A stretch of DNA of 64,000 bases from Polyangia bacterium (GTDB lineage Bacteria; Myxococcota_A; Polyangia; Nannocystales; Nannocystaceae). Below the pieces are notes generated by a model. It was not told where the DNA came from and did no database searches. It saw only the letters and a list, made by a program, of their open reading frames with translations. Below, piece by piece: positions 17,302-28,346 of the stretch. Every line of letters begins with the position of its first letter. Position 1 is the first letter of the stretch. A program made the position numbers and the translations under genes. The stretch covers positions 248,001-312,000 of the forward strand of contig JAUIKS010000007.1 of assembly GCA_030430565.1 (NCBI GenBank). Direction: 5' to 3'.

Positions 17302-18168
17302 ATGCTGAGATCGCCCTCGATCGCCCCTATGGCCCCGTCTACTGCTCCGCGTGAGACGAGCGCGTCGCTGCCCCCGAGCGCCGCCGTGCGGGCGAAGGCG
17401 GCGCCTGTCGGGTCGATCCCGGCGCGCCCGGGCGCGCGCCGAGCGGAGCCGGGTCCGCTGGCGGCCGAGTGGTCCGAGGAGGAAGAGCACGAGCGCAGGC
17501 AGGTGCTGCAGCGTCGGCTCAAGGCCTACCTCCGCCGCGGTCGCGCGCGCGTGATCTTCACGGACAACCTCCACACGATGGTCTCGATCAAGCGCGGCGG
17601 CCAAGGCGTGCTGACCTTCCGCATTCACCGGATGTTCGCCGAGGCGCCGCCGATGGTGCTGCGCGCGGTGGCCCGCTACGCCGAGAGTCACGATCGCGAC
17701 TCGGCGACGCTGGTGCGCGAGTTCATCGACAGCAACGAGCACCTGATCCGGCGGCGCGGACGTCCGCGGACCGTCGATCTCGACGTCGAGGGCCGCTACC
17801 ACGACCTGCTCGAGATCCTCGACGAGCTGAACGAGCGCTACTTCGACGGCGCGATCCAGGCCCGGATCACCTGGGGTCCGCGGCGCGGCAGGAAGCGCTC
17901 CCGCGACTCGATCAAGCTCGGCAGCTACACCGTCGAGGACGCGCTGATCCGGATTCACCCGGTGCTCGACGCGAGCGACGTGCCGCGCTTCTTCGTCGCG
18001 TGGGTCGTCTATCACGAGATGCTGCACGAGGTGCACGACATGCCGATCGTCGACGGCCGGCGCGTGTACCACACCGCCGAGTTCCGTCGCGCCGAGGCGC
18101 GCTTCGAGCACTACGCCGAGGCGATCCTGTGGGAGCGGAGCAACCTGTACCGCTTGCTCGAGCGCTAG
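17302..18168 (+). CDS. SprT-like / zincin metalloprotease-fold protein
   Basis: 288 residues from the chosen ATG. The first 60 are Ala/Pro/Ser-rich and probably disordered. The C-terminal half carries WVVYHEMLHEVHDM, an HExxH zinc motif, followed by YHTAEFRRAEARFEHYAEA, in which a later His or Glu could complete the site. The segment LDELNERYFDGAIQARITWGPR is typical of SprT-like proteins (a family including DNA-protein crosslink proteases and YgjP-like hydrolases). A regulatory or DNA-repair role is possible but not shown. The start is uncertain: a GTG at 17221 and later ATGs are also in frame, and none has a good ribosome site. Confidence 0.7.
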   Translation: MLRSPSIAPMAPSTAPRETSASLPPSAAVRAKAAPVGSIPARPGARRAEPGPLAAEWSEEEEHERRQVLQRRLKAYLRRGRARVIFTDNLHTMVSIKRGGQGVLTFRIHRMFAEAPPMVLRAVARYAESHDRDSATLVREFIDSNEHLIRRRGRPRTVDLDVEGRYHDLLEILDELNERYFDGAIQARITWGPRRGRKRSRDSIKLGSYTVEDALIRIHPVLDASDVPRFFVAWVVYHEMLHEVHDMPIVDGRRVYHTAEFRRAEARFEHYAEAILWERSNLYRLLER

Positions 18169-18334
18169 CGGCCCCGCTATCGATGCGCGCTGAGGACCGC
18201 GCGCGCGTCTCGAGTGCACTCTCGGCGCGCGCGTGGACGCTCTCGCGCGGATCAGCGTGGATCCGAGCCGCGCAAAGCTGTTCGCGCGCGCACCTCGGAT
18301 GACGCGGCGCGCAGCCCCGAGTATGGTCGCGTCG

Positions 18335-20635
<2,301 letters not shown>

Positions 20636-20777
20636 CGGCTCGCGGCCCGTGGCGAACGTTCGCGTATCGCCTCGCGCCGGGATCTTCGTCGCTGGCGAGG
20701 CGGTGAAACGAAGTTGTACGGGTGTACTTCGAGTTTCGCCAACGAAGCCAGCGGCGGAGCTAGCAAGCCACGGGTTG

Positions 20778-21359
20778 CTAGTGCGTGGACCACCAGCGGA
20801 GGAAGTCCGCGAAGCTCAGCGCGCCGCGTGACGCGGCGTCGAGTGATTCGAAGGTCGCGGCGATCTCCGTGGGGTTGCCGGTGTGCCCGAGCTCGTTCAC
20901 GAGCAGGTGAAACTCCCCGAGGTTGATCTCGCCGTCACGGTCGCCGTCGAACTTGTCGAACTGCGAGCGGACGCTCCACCAGCGCGCGAAGTCGTCGAAC
21001 GCGAGCCGCCCGTCGTTGGCGAGCGCGTCGAAGTCGGCGCTGAGGGCGGCGGGTCCGCGGGAGCTGCCGAGCGCGCGCGTGAGCGCCTGAAACCCGCGCA
21101 GGCCGATGGTCCCAGTGCGGCCTTCGTCGTGGTTGTCGAAGGCCGAGCGGAGGTTCCACCAGCGCGCGAACTCTTCGAACTCGAGCAGCCCGCCCGCGTC
21201 CTTGTCGATCGCGTTGAAGTCGGCCTCGACATCCGCGGGGCTGCGCTCGCTGCCCAGCTCGCTCACGAGCTCGCGGAATTCGATGAGGTCGATCTTGCCG
21301 TTGCCGTCCTTGTCGTACTGCTCGAAGGTCGTTCGAACCTGCTCATCACGGGCGCTCAT
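20778..21359 (-). CDS. Multi-EF-hand calcium-binding protein
   Basis: 193 residues, no signal peptide, so a cytoplasmic calcium sensor or buffer by appearance. It consists of three tandem units of about 60 residues, each an EF-hand pair ending in FxRWW or FARWW. Only the first loop of units 1 and 3 is canonical: DKDGNGKIDLIE (16-27) and DGDRDGEINLGE (138-149). The others (52-63, 76-87, about 114, 174-185) lack key ligands. This alternation of one binding and one degenerate loop gives two strong Ca2+ sites at most. Start ATG at 21359. The gene lies between the malic enzyme and peptide deformylase genes; no functional link is visible. Confidence 0.88.
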   Translation of the reverse strand: MSARDEQVRTTFEQYDKDGNGKIDLIEFRELVSELGSERSPADVEADFNAIDKDAGGLLEFEEFARWWNLRSAFDNHDEGRTGTIGLRGFQALTRALGSSRGPAALSADFDALANDGRLAFDDFARWWSVRSQFDKFDGDRDGEINLGEFHLLVNELGHTGNPTEIAATFESLDAASRGALSFADFLRWWSTH

Positions 21360-21425
21360 GGTACCTACATGTACCAGAAGCGCGCGCGAGACGGGCGGGC
21401 GGCGCGGCGGGGCCTAAGACGGCGT

Positions 21426-21980
21426 TTAGGCCGAGGCCGACTTGGAGGCCTTCGCCTTCTTGCGCGCCTCGGCGTTGTGAAAGCGCTTCATCTTGCGCTT
21501 GATCATCTCTTTTTTGACCATGCCGACGAGGTCGATCATCAGCTGTCCGGTCAGGTGATCGTGCTCGTGCTGCAGCGCGCGGCCGTAGAGGCCGTCGCTG
21601 TCGACCTCGCGCGTGGTCCCGTCGAGCTTCATCGCGCGGACCTTGGCCCAGCGCGGGCGCTTGATGTCGACGAACACGTCCGGGAAGCTCAGGCAGCCCT
21701 CCTCGGCGAGCTCCATGCCCTTGCCGGTCTCGACGATCTCGGGGTTGATGAAGACCTCGGGCGGCGCGTTCTCATCACCGCCGGCGACCTTGCCGTCGAT
21801 GATGAAGACCTGCTCGAGTCGCCCGACCTGAATGGCCGCGATCCCGGCGGCGTTCAGCGAGTACATCGTGTCGGTGAGGTCGCGGACGAGCTGCCGAATG
21901 TCGTCGTTGATCTCCTCGACGGGGAAGGTCGACTCGCGCAGTCGGGGATCGGGGTACTTGACGATTTCGAGGACGGCCAT
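21426..21980 (-). CDS. def: Peptide deformylase
   Basis: Removes the formyl group from the N-terminal methionine of new proteins. The three family motifs are present in 184 residues: GIAAIQVG (46-53, with Ile where most enzymes have Leu-Ala-Ala-Pro), EGCLSFP (94-100, metal ligand Cys96) and QHEHDHL (137-143, ligands His138 and His142, catalytic Glu139). A basic Lys-rich tail (KRKMKRFHNAEARKKAKASK) extends beyond the domain and may contact the ribosome. No fmt (methionyl-tRNA formyltransferase) gene is adjacent. Start ATG at 21980. Confidence 0.93.
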   Translation of the reverse strand: MAVLEIVKYPDPRLRESTFPVEEINDDIRQLVRDLTDTMYSLNAAGIAAIQVGRLEQVFIIDGKVAGGDENAPPEVFINPEIVETGKGMELAEEGCLSFPDVFVDIKRPRWAKVRAMKLDGTTREVDSDGLYGRALQHEHDHLTGQLMIDLVGMVKKEMIKRKMKRFHNAEARKKAKASKSASA

Positions 21981-22155
21981 GTGTGTGTGGAAGCTCCGCA
22001 GATAAGCTGACGCGAGGGTAGCTTATCACTGTGCACGATGCTACATCGCCCGAGGTTGGCGCCACAAGCAAGCCGAGCGCAATACATCCCCCAGCAGCGA
22101 TGCTGACCCGATGGCGCGCCGCGAGCCTTCGCCCTGCGCGCCGCCGAGGAGAGAG

Positions 22156-23256
22156 ATGTCGATGGGGGTGACCGCCGAGCAAGTGCGCAGCGCGTTGGCG
22201 AGCGTCAACGATCCAGAGACCGGGCGCCCGATCGTCGCCGGGCAGCTCGAGGGCGTCGAGGTCAAGACCGAGGCCGCCGGCGAGCGCGTCGCCTTGACCG
22301 TCAACCTGATCTCGCCCGGCTACCCCAGGCGCGCTGAGCTGGACGCCTCGCTGCGCGCGGCGCTGGATTCGCTCGGCGTCGCTGTGGACATCCGCTACGA
22401 GCTCAAGGTCCCGCACAAGCCGGCCCGCCAGGACCTGAACCGCCTGCCGACGGTCAAGAACATCATCGCGGTGGCGGCGGGCAAGGGCGGCGTCGGCAAG
22501 AGCACGATCAGCGTCAACGTCGCGATGGCGCTCAAGCAGCTCGGCGCGCGGGTGGCGATCCTCGACGCCGACATCTACGGCCCGAGCGTGCCCAAGATGC
22601 TCGGCGCCCCGAACCGCGAGACCTCGACGACCCCCGAGGGGGACCGCATCGCGCCGGCGCTCTACCGCGGCGTGCCGGTCATGAGCGTCGCCTACTTCGT
22701 CGAGCCGGGCGGCGCGGTGATCTGGCGCGGCCCGATGATCCACAAGCTGCTCAAGCAGTTCCTAGAGGATGTCGTCTGGGGCGACATCGACTACCTTATT
22801 GTTGACTTGCCCCCTGGGACAGGTGACGCGCAGCTCTCGCTCGCTCAGCTGATCCCGATCACGGGCGCGGTCATGGTGACGACGCCCCAGGAGATCGCGC
22901 TGATCGACGTCCGTCGCGCGGTCAACATGTTCAACAAGCTCGAGGTCCCGATCGTCGGCGTCGTCGAGAACATGAGCCACTACGTCTGCCCGGCGTGCGG
23001 CCACCACGACAACATCTTCGCCGCCGGCGGCGGCAAGAACCTGGCCCGCGAGCTCAACGTGCCGCTGCTCGGGCAGGTCCCGATCAACAACCAGATCAGC
23101 CACGGCGGCGAGGCCGGCGCGCCCGTGGTCGAGGCGGTCCCCGGCGGCGAGCAGGCGCGCGTGCTGACCGACATCGCCGCGAAGGCGGCGTTGGCGATCA
23201 GCAAGCTCAGCGCCAGCGGGCCGAAGCGCAGCAGCCTGCTGCGGACCGTGCACTGA
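22156..23256 (+). CDS. mrp: Mrp/ApbC-type Fe-S cluster carrier ATPase
   Basis: Carries or inserts [4Fe-4S] clusters in target proteins. 366 residues: an N-terminal MIP18/DUF59-like domain (1-90), then the P-loop ATPase with the deviant Walker A GKGGVGKST (109-117), DADIYGPSVPKMLG, and VDLPPGTGDAQL. The CPAC pair (C278, C281) is the usual cluster-bridging CxxC. The C-terminal tail is short. GAGGAGAG immediately before the ATG at 22156 is a strong ribosome site, which decides the start over the ATG at 22111. Divergent from peptide deformylase. Confidence 0.93.
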   Translation: MSMGVTAEQVRSALASVNDPETGRPIVAGQLEGVEVKTEAAGERVALTVNLISPGYPRRAELDASLRAALDSLGVAVDIRYELKVPHKPARQDLNRLPTVKNIIAVAAGKGGVGKSTISVNVAMALKQLGARVAILDADIYGPSVPKMLGAPNRETSTTPEGDRIAPALYRGVPVMSVAYFVEPGGAVIWRGPMIHKLLKQFLEDVVWGDIDYLIVDLPPGTGDAQLSLAQLIPITGAVMVTTPQEIALIDVRRAVNMFNKLEVPIVGVVENMSHYVCPACGHHDNIFAAGGGKNLARELNVPLLGQVPINNQISHGGEAGAPVVEAVPGGEQARVLTDIAAKAALAISKLSASGPKRSSLLRTVH

Positions 23257-23265
23257 CCCCCGACG

Positions 23266-23991
23266 CTAGTTGCACATCTCGGCCGGCAGGCGCGCGTAGC
23301 TCTGGAGCACGTCGAGCAGCGCGCTGACGCGCTCGAGCAGCAGCGCGACGCGCTCGTCCGTCGTCTCACAGGCCAAGCAGCGCTGCTGGAAGGTCGTGTA
23401 CGGGGTCGAGCGGAACAGCCGGCGGTTGAGCGCCGTGCTGATCAGCATCTCGACGCTCGGGAGCAGCGCGGTGACGGTGTATGTGAACACGCGCTCGTCG
23501 GTGATCGAGAGCACGGTGTCGACGGTCTCGGTGTCGTTGCGGTTGCAGGCCCGCGCGAGGCGCTCAACCTGGGCCTTGAGCACCTCGAGGCGCTCGTTAT
23601 CACGCGGTATGTCCTCGGGCAGCGGCGCGGCCTCGACGAGGCGGAAGCTGCGGCTCAGGTCGCGCTCGGCGAGCAGGCGCACGCGCGCGAGGCCCTCGAG
23701 GCGGATAAAGCGGCGACCGTCGGGGAGGCGGAGGTGCGAGAGCAGCTTGCCGACGCCGAACACAGGCTCGATCTCCGGGCGACCCTCGTAGTCCTCCTGA
23801 TAACCTGGCCGAAGGAGCGGGACGCCGATGTGCTGGCCACAATCGAGCACGTGGTCCACGAGGTCGAGGTAGCGCGGCTCAAACACGTTCAGCGGCAGGA
23901 TCATGCCTGGCAGGAGGACCAGGTTGGGCAGCGGGAAGATCGGCAGGGACGCCAGGACCTCTTTGCTGAGCATGGAGCCGTGTTTAAGCAT
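23266..23991 (-). CDS. LON-substrate-binding-domain protein
   Basis: About 241 residues. The N-terminal 200 match the LON substrate-binding (PUA-like) domain: LPIFPLPNLVLLPGMILPLNVFEPRY, then GVGKLLSHLRLPDGRRFIRLEGLARVRL. There is no AAA ATPase or protease part. Stand-alone proteins of this type are common and often of unknown role; some bind cereblon-like substrates. The C-terminal 40 residues are helical, with three Cys (CLACETT and the terminal MCN). Start taken as the ATG at 23991; an ATG at 23973 and a TTG at 24003 are alternatives. Convergent with mrp, only 9 bp between the stops. Confidence 0.85.
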   Translation of the reverse strand: MLKHGSMLSKEVLASLPIFPLPNLVLLPGMILPLNVFEPRYLDLVDHVLDCGQHIGVPLLRPGYQEDYEGRPEIEPVFGVGKLLSHLRLPDGRRFIRLEGLARVRLLAERDLSRSFRLVEAAPLPEDIPRDNERLEVLKAQVERLARACNRNDTETVDTVLSITDERVFTYTVTALLPSVEMLISTALNRRLFRSTPYTTFQQRCLACETTDERVALLLERVSALLDVLQSYARLPAEMCN

Positions 23992-24244
23992 GAATGGGTT
24001 CAACTCCGATCAATTCGGAGGAGTGTCCTTCTAGTTTGCACACGACCTCCGCGTCCGTCCACTCGCCGGGCGCGAGGAATTCCCGCGGTGTCGAGGACGA
24101 CCGCGATCTTTGGCATCCTGGGCGCGTCTACGTGGTCCGCGTTCTTGCTGACGTGTATCTTCGTGCGGCGGGGTGCGTGCGGAGCACGCTTCACGACCCG
24201 GCCGCGCTCGGAGTTCGCGGCCTGCGCCGCGCTCGGCGACGGGC

Positions 24245-24904
24245 TCAGGTTGGGAGCATGTTCGAGAACACGATCGTCGCGTCGGCGAGGGCGTCCGTGC
24301 TGTTCGCGGCCGTGAGGTCGATCCGGCTGATGGCGCCGCACGACTGTTTGAAGCGGATGTAGCCCGCTGGGCCGAGGCCGGCGAAGTGAGCGAGCGTGAG
24401 CCGGAGCACCGTGTTGTGGGCGACGATGGCGATCGCCGAGTCCGCGTGTTGCTCGGCTCGCAGGTGACGTTCGGTGAGCTCCTGCGCGCAGGGGAGCACG
24501 CGCGCGCCTACGTCCCGCACGGTCTCGCCGCCGGGGATCCGCGTCTCCAAGAGGTCGTGGTAGCGGAGCCCGGCGAGCTCGGGGAAGCGCGCGCGCGCCT
24601 CCGCGAACGCCAGGCCCTCAAAGACGCCCAGGTGCATCTCACGCAGGGCGGTCAGCGACTCGAGCGGCGGCGCGCTCCCGTGCGCCTCACGCTGCCGGGT
24701 CAACACCGCCAGCGCCCCGTGTCGCGCGCGCTGGAGGTCCGAGCAGTAGACTGCGGAGAGCTGGACGCGCTCGAGCCAGCGCGCCTGGGCCTCGGCTTGG
24801 GCTCGACCGCGCGCCGAGAGCTCGACGTCGAGGTGCCCGTAGAACGAGGTCGGGCAGACCGTCTCACCGTGGCGGAGCAGGTAGACTTGCAGGGTCGCGC
24901 CCAC
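24245..24904 (-). CDS. Histidine phosphatase family protein
   Basis: 219 residues of the phosphoglycerate-mutase-like fold. Motifs: YLLRHGET at residues 8-15 (phosphorylated His12), LREMHLGVFEG with the acid Glu, and the second His in AIAIVAHNTVLRL. These features place it among small-molecule phosphatases such as alpha-ribazole phosphatase or broad-specificity PhoE; the substrate cannot be read from sequence. GTG start at 24904. The upstream folE stop is 10 bp away, so the two are probably one operon, and a nucleotide or pterin phosphate substrate would fit. Confidence 0.85.
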   Translation of the reverse strand: MGATLQVYLLRHGETVCPTSFYGHLDVELSARGRAQAEAQARWLERVQLSAVYCSDLQRARHGALAVLTRQREAHGSAPPLESLTALREMHLGVFEGLAFAEARARFPELAGLRYHDLLETRIPGGETVRDVGARVLPCAQELTERHLRAEQHADSAIAIVAHNTVLRLTLAHFAGLGPAGYIRFKQSCGAISRIDLTAANSTDALADATIVFSNMLPT

Positions 24905-24914
24905 GCGGTGTCGT

Positions 24915-25514
24915 CTAGCGGTGTGAGCCGGCGAAGAACTGCGAGCGCAGATCCGGTCGCGTCTGCAGCTCCCCGCGCAGCGTGCAGGTCTCGACCTCGG
25001 TCGCGTGCTTGTTCTCGGGGATGCTCAGGCACGTGTGGTGGCCCCGCATCAGGCAGCCCGCGCCGCGGGCCCCGAGGTGCTCCATCAAGGCGTCCGCGAT
25101 GTCGCTGCCGGCGCGCTCTTGCAGGGTCAACCGCCGAGTGTAGCAGCGCACCAGGTCCGCGAGACGGCCGAAGCCCGCGAGCTTGTCGTCGGGCAGGTAG
25201 GCGACCGTCGCTACGCCGGTGTAGGGCAGCAGGTGGTGGGGGCAGAGGCCGTGATACGGGATCCCGCGGACGATCACGAGCTCCGTGGCGCCCTCGCCCT
25301 TGACCGGGTTCCCCAGGATGATCGCGGGGTCCATGGCGAAGCCGGACAAGAACTCGCTCAGCCAGGTCTTCGCCACCCGAGTCGGCGTGTTTCGCAGATC
25401 CTTGTGCTCGAGATCGAGCTCGCAGGCGCGCAGCAGCTCGCGGAGCGCGTCCTCGATCGCGCCGCGTCTTTCCGACAGCTGATCACTCATGGCCTTGAAC
25501 TTGGGGTCGTTCAC
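24915..25514 (-). CDS. folE: GTP cyclohydrolase I
   Basis: Converts GTP to dihydroneopterin triphosphate, the first step of folate or tetrahydrobiopterin synthesis. 199 residues. Zinc ligands are present as Cys91 and His94 (YHGLCPHHLLP) and Cys162 (HHTCLS), 71 residues apart exactly as C110/C181 in E. coli. The GFGRLADLVRCYTRRLTLQE segment is the core helix. Start is the GTG at 25514, with an ATG at 25490 as the alternative; neither has a strong ribosome site. The gene is followed by the histidine phosphatase gene at 10 bp spacing, which could act on a pterin phosphate. Confidence 0.95.
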   Translation of the reverse strand: MNDPKFKAMSDQLSERRGAIEDALRELLRACELDLEHKDLRNTPTRVAKTWLSEFLSGFAMDPAIILGNPVKGEGATELVIVRGIPYHGLCPHHLLPYTGVATVAYLPDDKLAGFGRLADLVRCYTRRLTLQERAGSDIADALMEHLGARGAGCLMRGHHTCLSIPENKHATEVETCTLRGELQTRPDLRSQFFAGSHR

Positions 25515-25538
25515 GTCTTGTGTCTGGACCGCGGTTAG

Positions 25539-26108
25539 TTAACTGATCGCGGGGCCTTCGTCGTCGCGCGCGTCTCCGCCCACGACGTGCAGGGTCGAGG
25601 TCCCATGCTCTTCATCTCGGATTTCGCCGGCGCGCCAGCTCAGCTTAAAGCCGCGCGGTTGGGCCGTCAGCGGCGGGACTCGCTCACACGCGCCGCAGTC
25701 CGGCGTTTGACCCCGGTCGGTGCACTCGCTGCACACCGAGAGCAGCCGGCGCGTCTCCACGAGATCCGCGTGAAGTCGCGTGAGGATATCGATCTTTTGC
25801 TGCAAGCGCTCGAGGTGACCCGTGACCAGGGTTTGCAGCTTGGTGCACGCGACCTGGTCGCCGCCCGACTGGTCGCGGATGCTGAACAGCGCGGTGATCT
25901 CCTCTAACGACCAGCCGGCCTCGCGCAGGCTGATGATGAAGTTGAGGCGCTCTAGCTCGCTCGGCGGAAACAGCCTGTGGCCGCCGGAGCTGCGGGCGGC
26001 GTGGAGAAGCCCCTGACGCTCGTAGTAGCGCACTGTACGGGGCGTACAGCCGCTTCCTTGCGTCATGTCTTTTAAGGTGAGGTGCTTGCCAGGCCGCTTC
26101 GTCACCAT
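25539..26108 (-). CDS. MerR-family regulator with Cys-rich C-terminus
   Basis: 189 residues. The N-terminal winged helix is typical: LTLKDMTQGSGCTPRTVRYYERQGLL then GHRLFPPSELERLNFIISLREAGWSLEEI. The dimer helix follows (HLERLQQKIDILTRLHADLVETRRLL). The end carries SVCSECTDRGQTPDCGACE, a CxxC..CxxC cluster suitable for a metal or redox signal, then 45 residues of unassigned sequence. No obvious metal transporter is next to it, so the target is unknown. Start ATG at 26108; the open frame extends upstream with non-conserved sequence. Divergent from rpsU. Confidence 0.83.
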   Translation of the reverse strand: MVTKRPGKHLTLKDMTQGSGCTPRTVRYYERQGLLHAARSSGGHRLFPPSELERLNFIISLREAGWSLEEITALFSIRDQSGGDQVACTKLQTLVTGHLERLQQKIDILTRLHADLVETRRLLSVCSECTDRGQTPDCGACERVPPLTAQPRGFKLSWRAGEIRDEEHGTSTLHVVGGDARDDEGPAIS

Positions 26109-26463
26109 CCCTGCAACGCTGGCGCAACGGCAGGAAGCTGTCAATCGGCGGTGTTGAAGGGATCGTGTTGAGGCCCTCGGGGCGCTCTCGGGGCGCCCTA
26201 GGTCGTGCGCGCGACCGAACTCGCCGGCGCCGCAGCCCGCGGAGTGATCCGAGATCGTACGTGTTCTGCTCGTGCCTGTTCGAGGTGGGTGTTTGGCTGA
26301 GGCAGCCGGTCTCGTCAGAGTCGCTCGAAAACGGGCAGACCATCCAATAACCGGCGCGAGAGTCGGTTTCGAATCATCGCGCGCGCTTGACGCTTTGTGT
26401 GTTTCCGCAGGTCCCAGCGAACAAAACAAGACGCTCTGTCGCGGTCGCGGGCGTCTCGAGCGC
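26109..26463. other. Intergenic region upstream of MerR and rpsU
   Basis: Lies between the divergent MerR and rpsU genes. Several translated frames are open but have no coding character. Apart from the rpsU promoter just to the right I see no motif. Confidence 0.4.
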
Positions 26464-26493
26464 TTGACCGTCGCTCGGTTGTCCACCTATATC
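26464..26493 (+). promoter_or_regulatory. Sigma-70-like promoter for rpsU
   Basis: TTGACC (26464-26469) and TATATC (26488-26493) with an 18-base spacer, 39 bases before the rpsU ATG. The match to the housekeeping consensus is good for such GC-rich DNA. Confidence 0.55.
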
Positions 26494-26532
26494 TCACGAC
26501 CCCTGGGACTCTAGCCCCTGGAAATCACGAGC

Positions 26533-26832
26533 ATGGCGCCCCGTTACAACCAAGACAGCGAGAATCACGACTCTGGCCGCAGCGAGTCTGCACTGCCGCC
26601 CAACGAGCACATCCCTGTGCAGGGCCGGCCGCTGGAGGTCAAGGTCGACGAACGAGGCGTCGAGCGAGCGATTCGCAAGCTCCGCCGATTAATGGCGAGC
26701 GAGGGCGTGCTCCGTGAGATCAAGCGCCGTCGCCACTACGAGAAGCCCAGCGTGAAGTCGAAGCGCAAGCTCCGTGAGGCGGAGCGCCGTCGCAAGCGAC
26801 GCCAGCGCAAGCGCAACTCGATGCGCGACTAA
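26533..26832 (+). CDS. rpsU: Small ribosomal subunit protein bS21 with N-terminal extension
   Basis: 99 residues. From about residue 30 the sequence is a normal bS21: PLEVKVDERGVERAIRKLRRL, GVLREIKRRRHYEKPSVKSKRK, and a long basic tail (RRRKRRQRKRN). It helps the 30S subunit in start selection. The first 28 residues (MAPRYNQDSENHDSGRSES...) are an extra hydrophilic acidic segment compared with the 71-residue E. coli protein. Followed by two hairpins at 26833-26901 that probably end transcription. Confidence 0.9.
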   Translation: MAPRYNQDSENHDSGRSESALPPNEHIPVQGRPLEVKVDERGVERAIRKLRRLMASEGVLREIKRRRHYEKPSVKSKRKLREAERRRKRRQRKRNSMRD

Positions 26833-26860
26833 GAAGCCGCTCGCGAGGCGGTTCAACAGC

Positions 26861-26901
26861 GGGACGTTCTGGCGCGCGGTATACCGCGCCCGTAGCGTCC
26901 C
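26861..26901 (+). terminator. Long hairpin after rpsU
   Basis: GGGACG (26861-26866) pairs with CGTCCC (26896-26901) around an inner inverted repeat centred on GGTATACC, giving a long two-part stem. A shorter GCCGC/GCGG hairpin precedes it. No T-run; may also limit read-through into the nuclease-like gene. Confidence 0.55.
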
Positions 26902-26905
26902 GTGC

Positions 26906-27949
26906 GTGCTTTCCTCGCTTGAGTCGCACTCACCGGCCAGGAGCGCCCGTCGCTCCTGGCTCGTGCTTTTTGCGGTCGTCATCGCGGTCATCGTCTACTC
27001 GCGATGGCGATCTCGCGTCTGTGAACTGCTCGAGCTGCAGCTGCCCTCGGCGTCCTCGGTGGCGCCCCGCCCCGAAGGATCGCTGCGCGTCGCGACGTGG
27101 AACCTGCGGAATTTCCCGTTCACCGCCGCGCGAGCGCGGGAAGGCGAAGGTCCCCATGACCTCGAGCGAATGCGAGACATCCTGGAGTCGCTCGACGCCG
27201 ATGTCATCGCGGTTCAAGAAGTCCACGAGGCGGAGGCGCTCACGCAGCTCGCGGAGGGCTATCGCGTTCTGCTCTCCGACGGCGGCGGGCGCAATCATCA
27301 GCGCCTCGGCCTGCTCCTCAACCCCGCGCGAGTCCAGGTGATCGGCGAACCACGCGAGCACGACTCGATCACGCTCGGGGGGCGTGTACGGCCGGCGCTC
27401 TCCGTGCTGCTGCGCGCGCGGACAGGGCTCGAGCTTTTCGTCATCGTCGTCCATCTCAAGGCGCGACCGCAGGGGCTCGCGCGTCGTCGTGAGCAGTGGG
27501 CCGCGCTGGCCGAGATCATCGCGCAGCTTCAGATCGAGCGAGCCGCTGACGCCGACGCCGACGCCGACGCGAGGGATCCCAGCGTGGTCGTCCTCGGCGA
27601 CTTCAACACCACGGGGTCCGCGGAGACTGGCGGCGTCGAGCGCGAATTTGCGGCGCTCGATCGTGCGCTCGCGGGGGTCGAGCTCCGCCGGCTCGACGCG
27701 GTCGAGGGGTGCAGCGCGTACTGGGAGGGGAGCCGGCGAGACGCTTGGAAGGAACCATCGTGGCTCGACCAGATCGTCGTGTCGAAGTCACTCCTGAATC
27801 TTGGGCCAGGTGAACCGAAGGCGCGCGTCGCAGCTCACTGCGCTCGTCATCGCTGCGCGCCGTTTCGCAGCACGGCCTCCTATCCAGACCCGGACTTCGT
27901 CGCGACGAGCGATCACTGCCCGCTGTGGGCCGATCTCGGGCGGCCCTGA
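26906..27949 (+). CDS. Exported endonuclease/exonuclease/phosphatase-fold protein
   Basis: About 347 residues from the proposed GTG. A short basic N-terminus and a hydrophobic segment (SWLVLFAVVIAVIVYS) form a signal anchor. The EEP domain follows: ATWNLRNF, DADVIAVQEVHEAEAL (metal Glu), a catalytic-type His in VVHLKAR, VVLGDFNTTG (Asp/Asn) and SDHCPLW (Asp-His), so all key residues of a Mg-dependent nuclease or phosphatase are present. An ADADADAD repeat (GCCGAC-rich DNA near 27550) precedes the VVVLGDFN strand. The start is uncertain, and upstream in-frame codons overlap the hairpin after rpsU. Substrate unknown: DNA, phosphoinositide or sphingolipid are all known for the fold. Confidence 0.78.
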   Translation: MLSSLESHSPARSARRSWLVLFAVVIAVIVYSRWRSRVCELLELQLPSASSVAPRPEGSLRVATWNLRNFPFTAARAREGEGPHDLERMRDILESLDADVIAVQEVHEAEALTQLAEGYRVLLSDGGGRNHQRLGLLLNPARVQVIGEPREHDSITLGGRVRPALSVLLRARTGLELFVIVVHLKARPQGLARRREQWAALAEIIAQLQIERAADADADADARDPSVVVLGDFNTTGSAETGGVEREFAALDRALAGVELRRLDAVEGCSAYWEGSRRDAWKEPSWLDQIVVSKSLLNLGPGEPKARVAAHCARHRCAPFRSTASYPDPDFVATSDHCPLWADLGRP

Positions 27950-28346
27950 GCACGTGGCGCAAATTCACGCGCGGTCGAAGTTCGCGGCGCTTCGCACGGA
28001 CGAGCGCGGCGCCCTCTGTGACTCGTCGCAAAAACTTGGGGATCAAACTGAAGATTTTCGTCAGGCCTTGGTCCAACAAGTCGTCCGCTCGTACGACCGT
28101 GACCATGACGGGACCTGCATACCTCGCAATTCAACCTGCCAAGGCGCTCGCTGGCGCGCGTTGGTGTGAAGGTCTCCTGTCCTGGAGCGCTGGCGTACGG
28201 CGCGTTCTTCTTTACTTAAACACTGCCGAGTGTCGGCGCCTGTGGAGCAGAGACATTTCTCCGCAGGGGCGCACTTCAGACGGACGCGACGGTTCGTGGG
28301 CGAACACTACTCACGAAGAGACGTGGTTACAGGAGCAACAGTCACA
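27950..28346. other. Gene-free region before the CxGxC lipoprotein pair
   Basis: 397 bp. It must contain the promoter of the first Cys-rich lipoprotein gene. I see no clear -35/-10 pair, no hairpin and no convincing short gene. Less GC-biased than its surroundings. Confidence 0.45.

Noticed and set aside
20760..20781. 7-bp hairpin overlapping the stop codon of the EF-hand gene
   Set aside because: Short stem without a T-run; could be chance, not listed as a terminator.
27950..28346. Small RNA upstream of the first CxGxC lipoprotein
   Set aside because: No promoter/terminator pair or stable structure could be recognised by eye.
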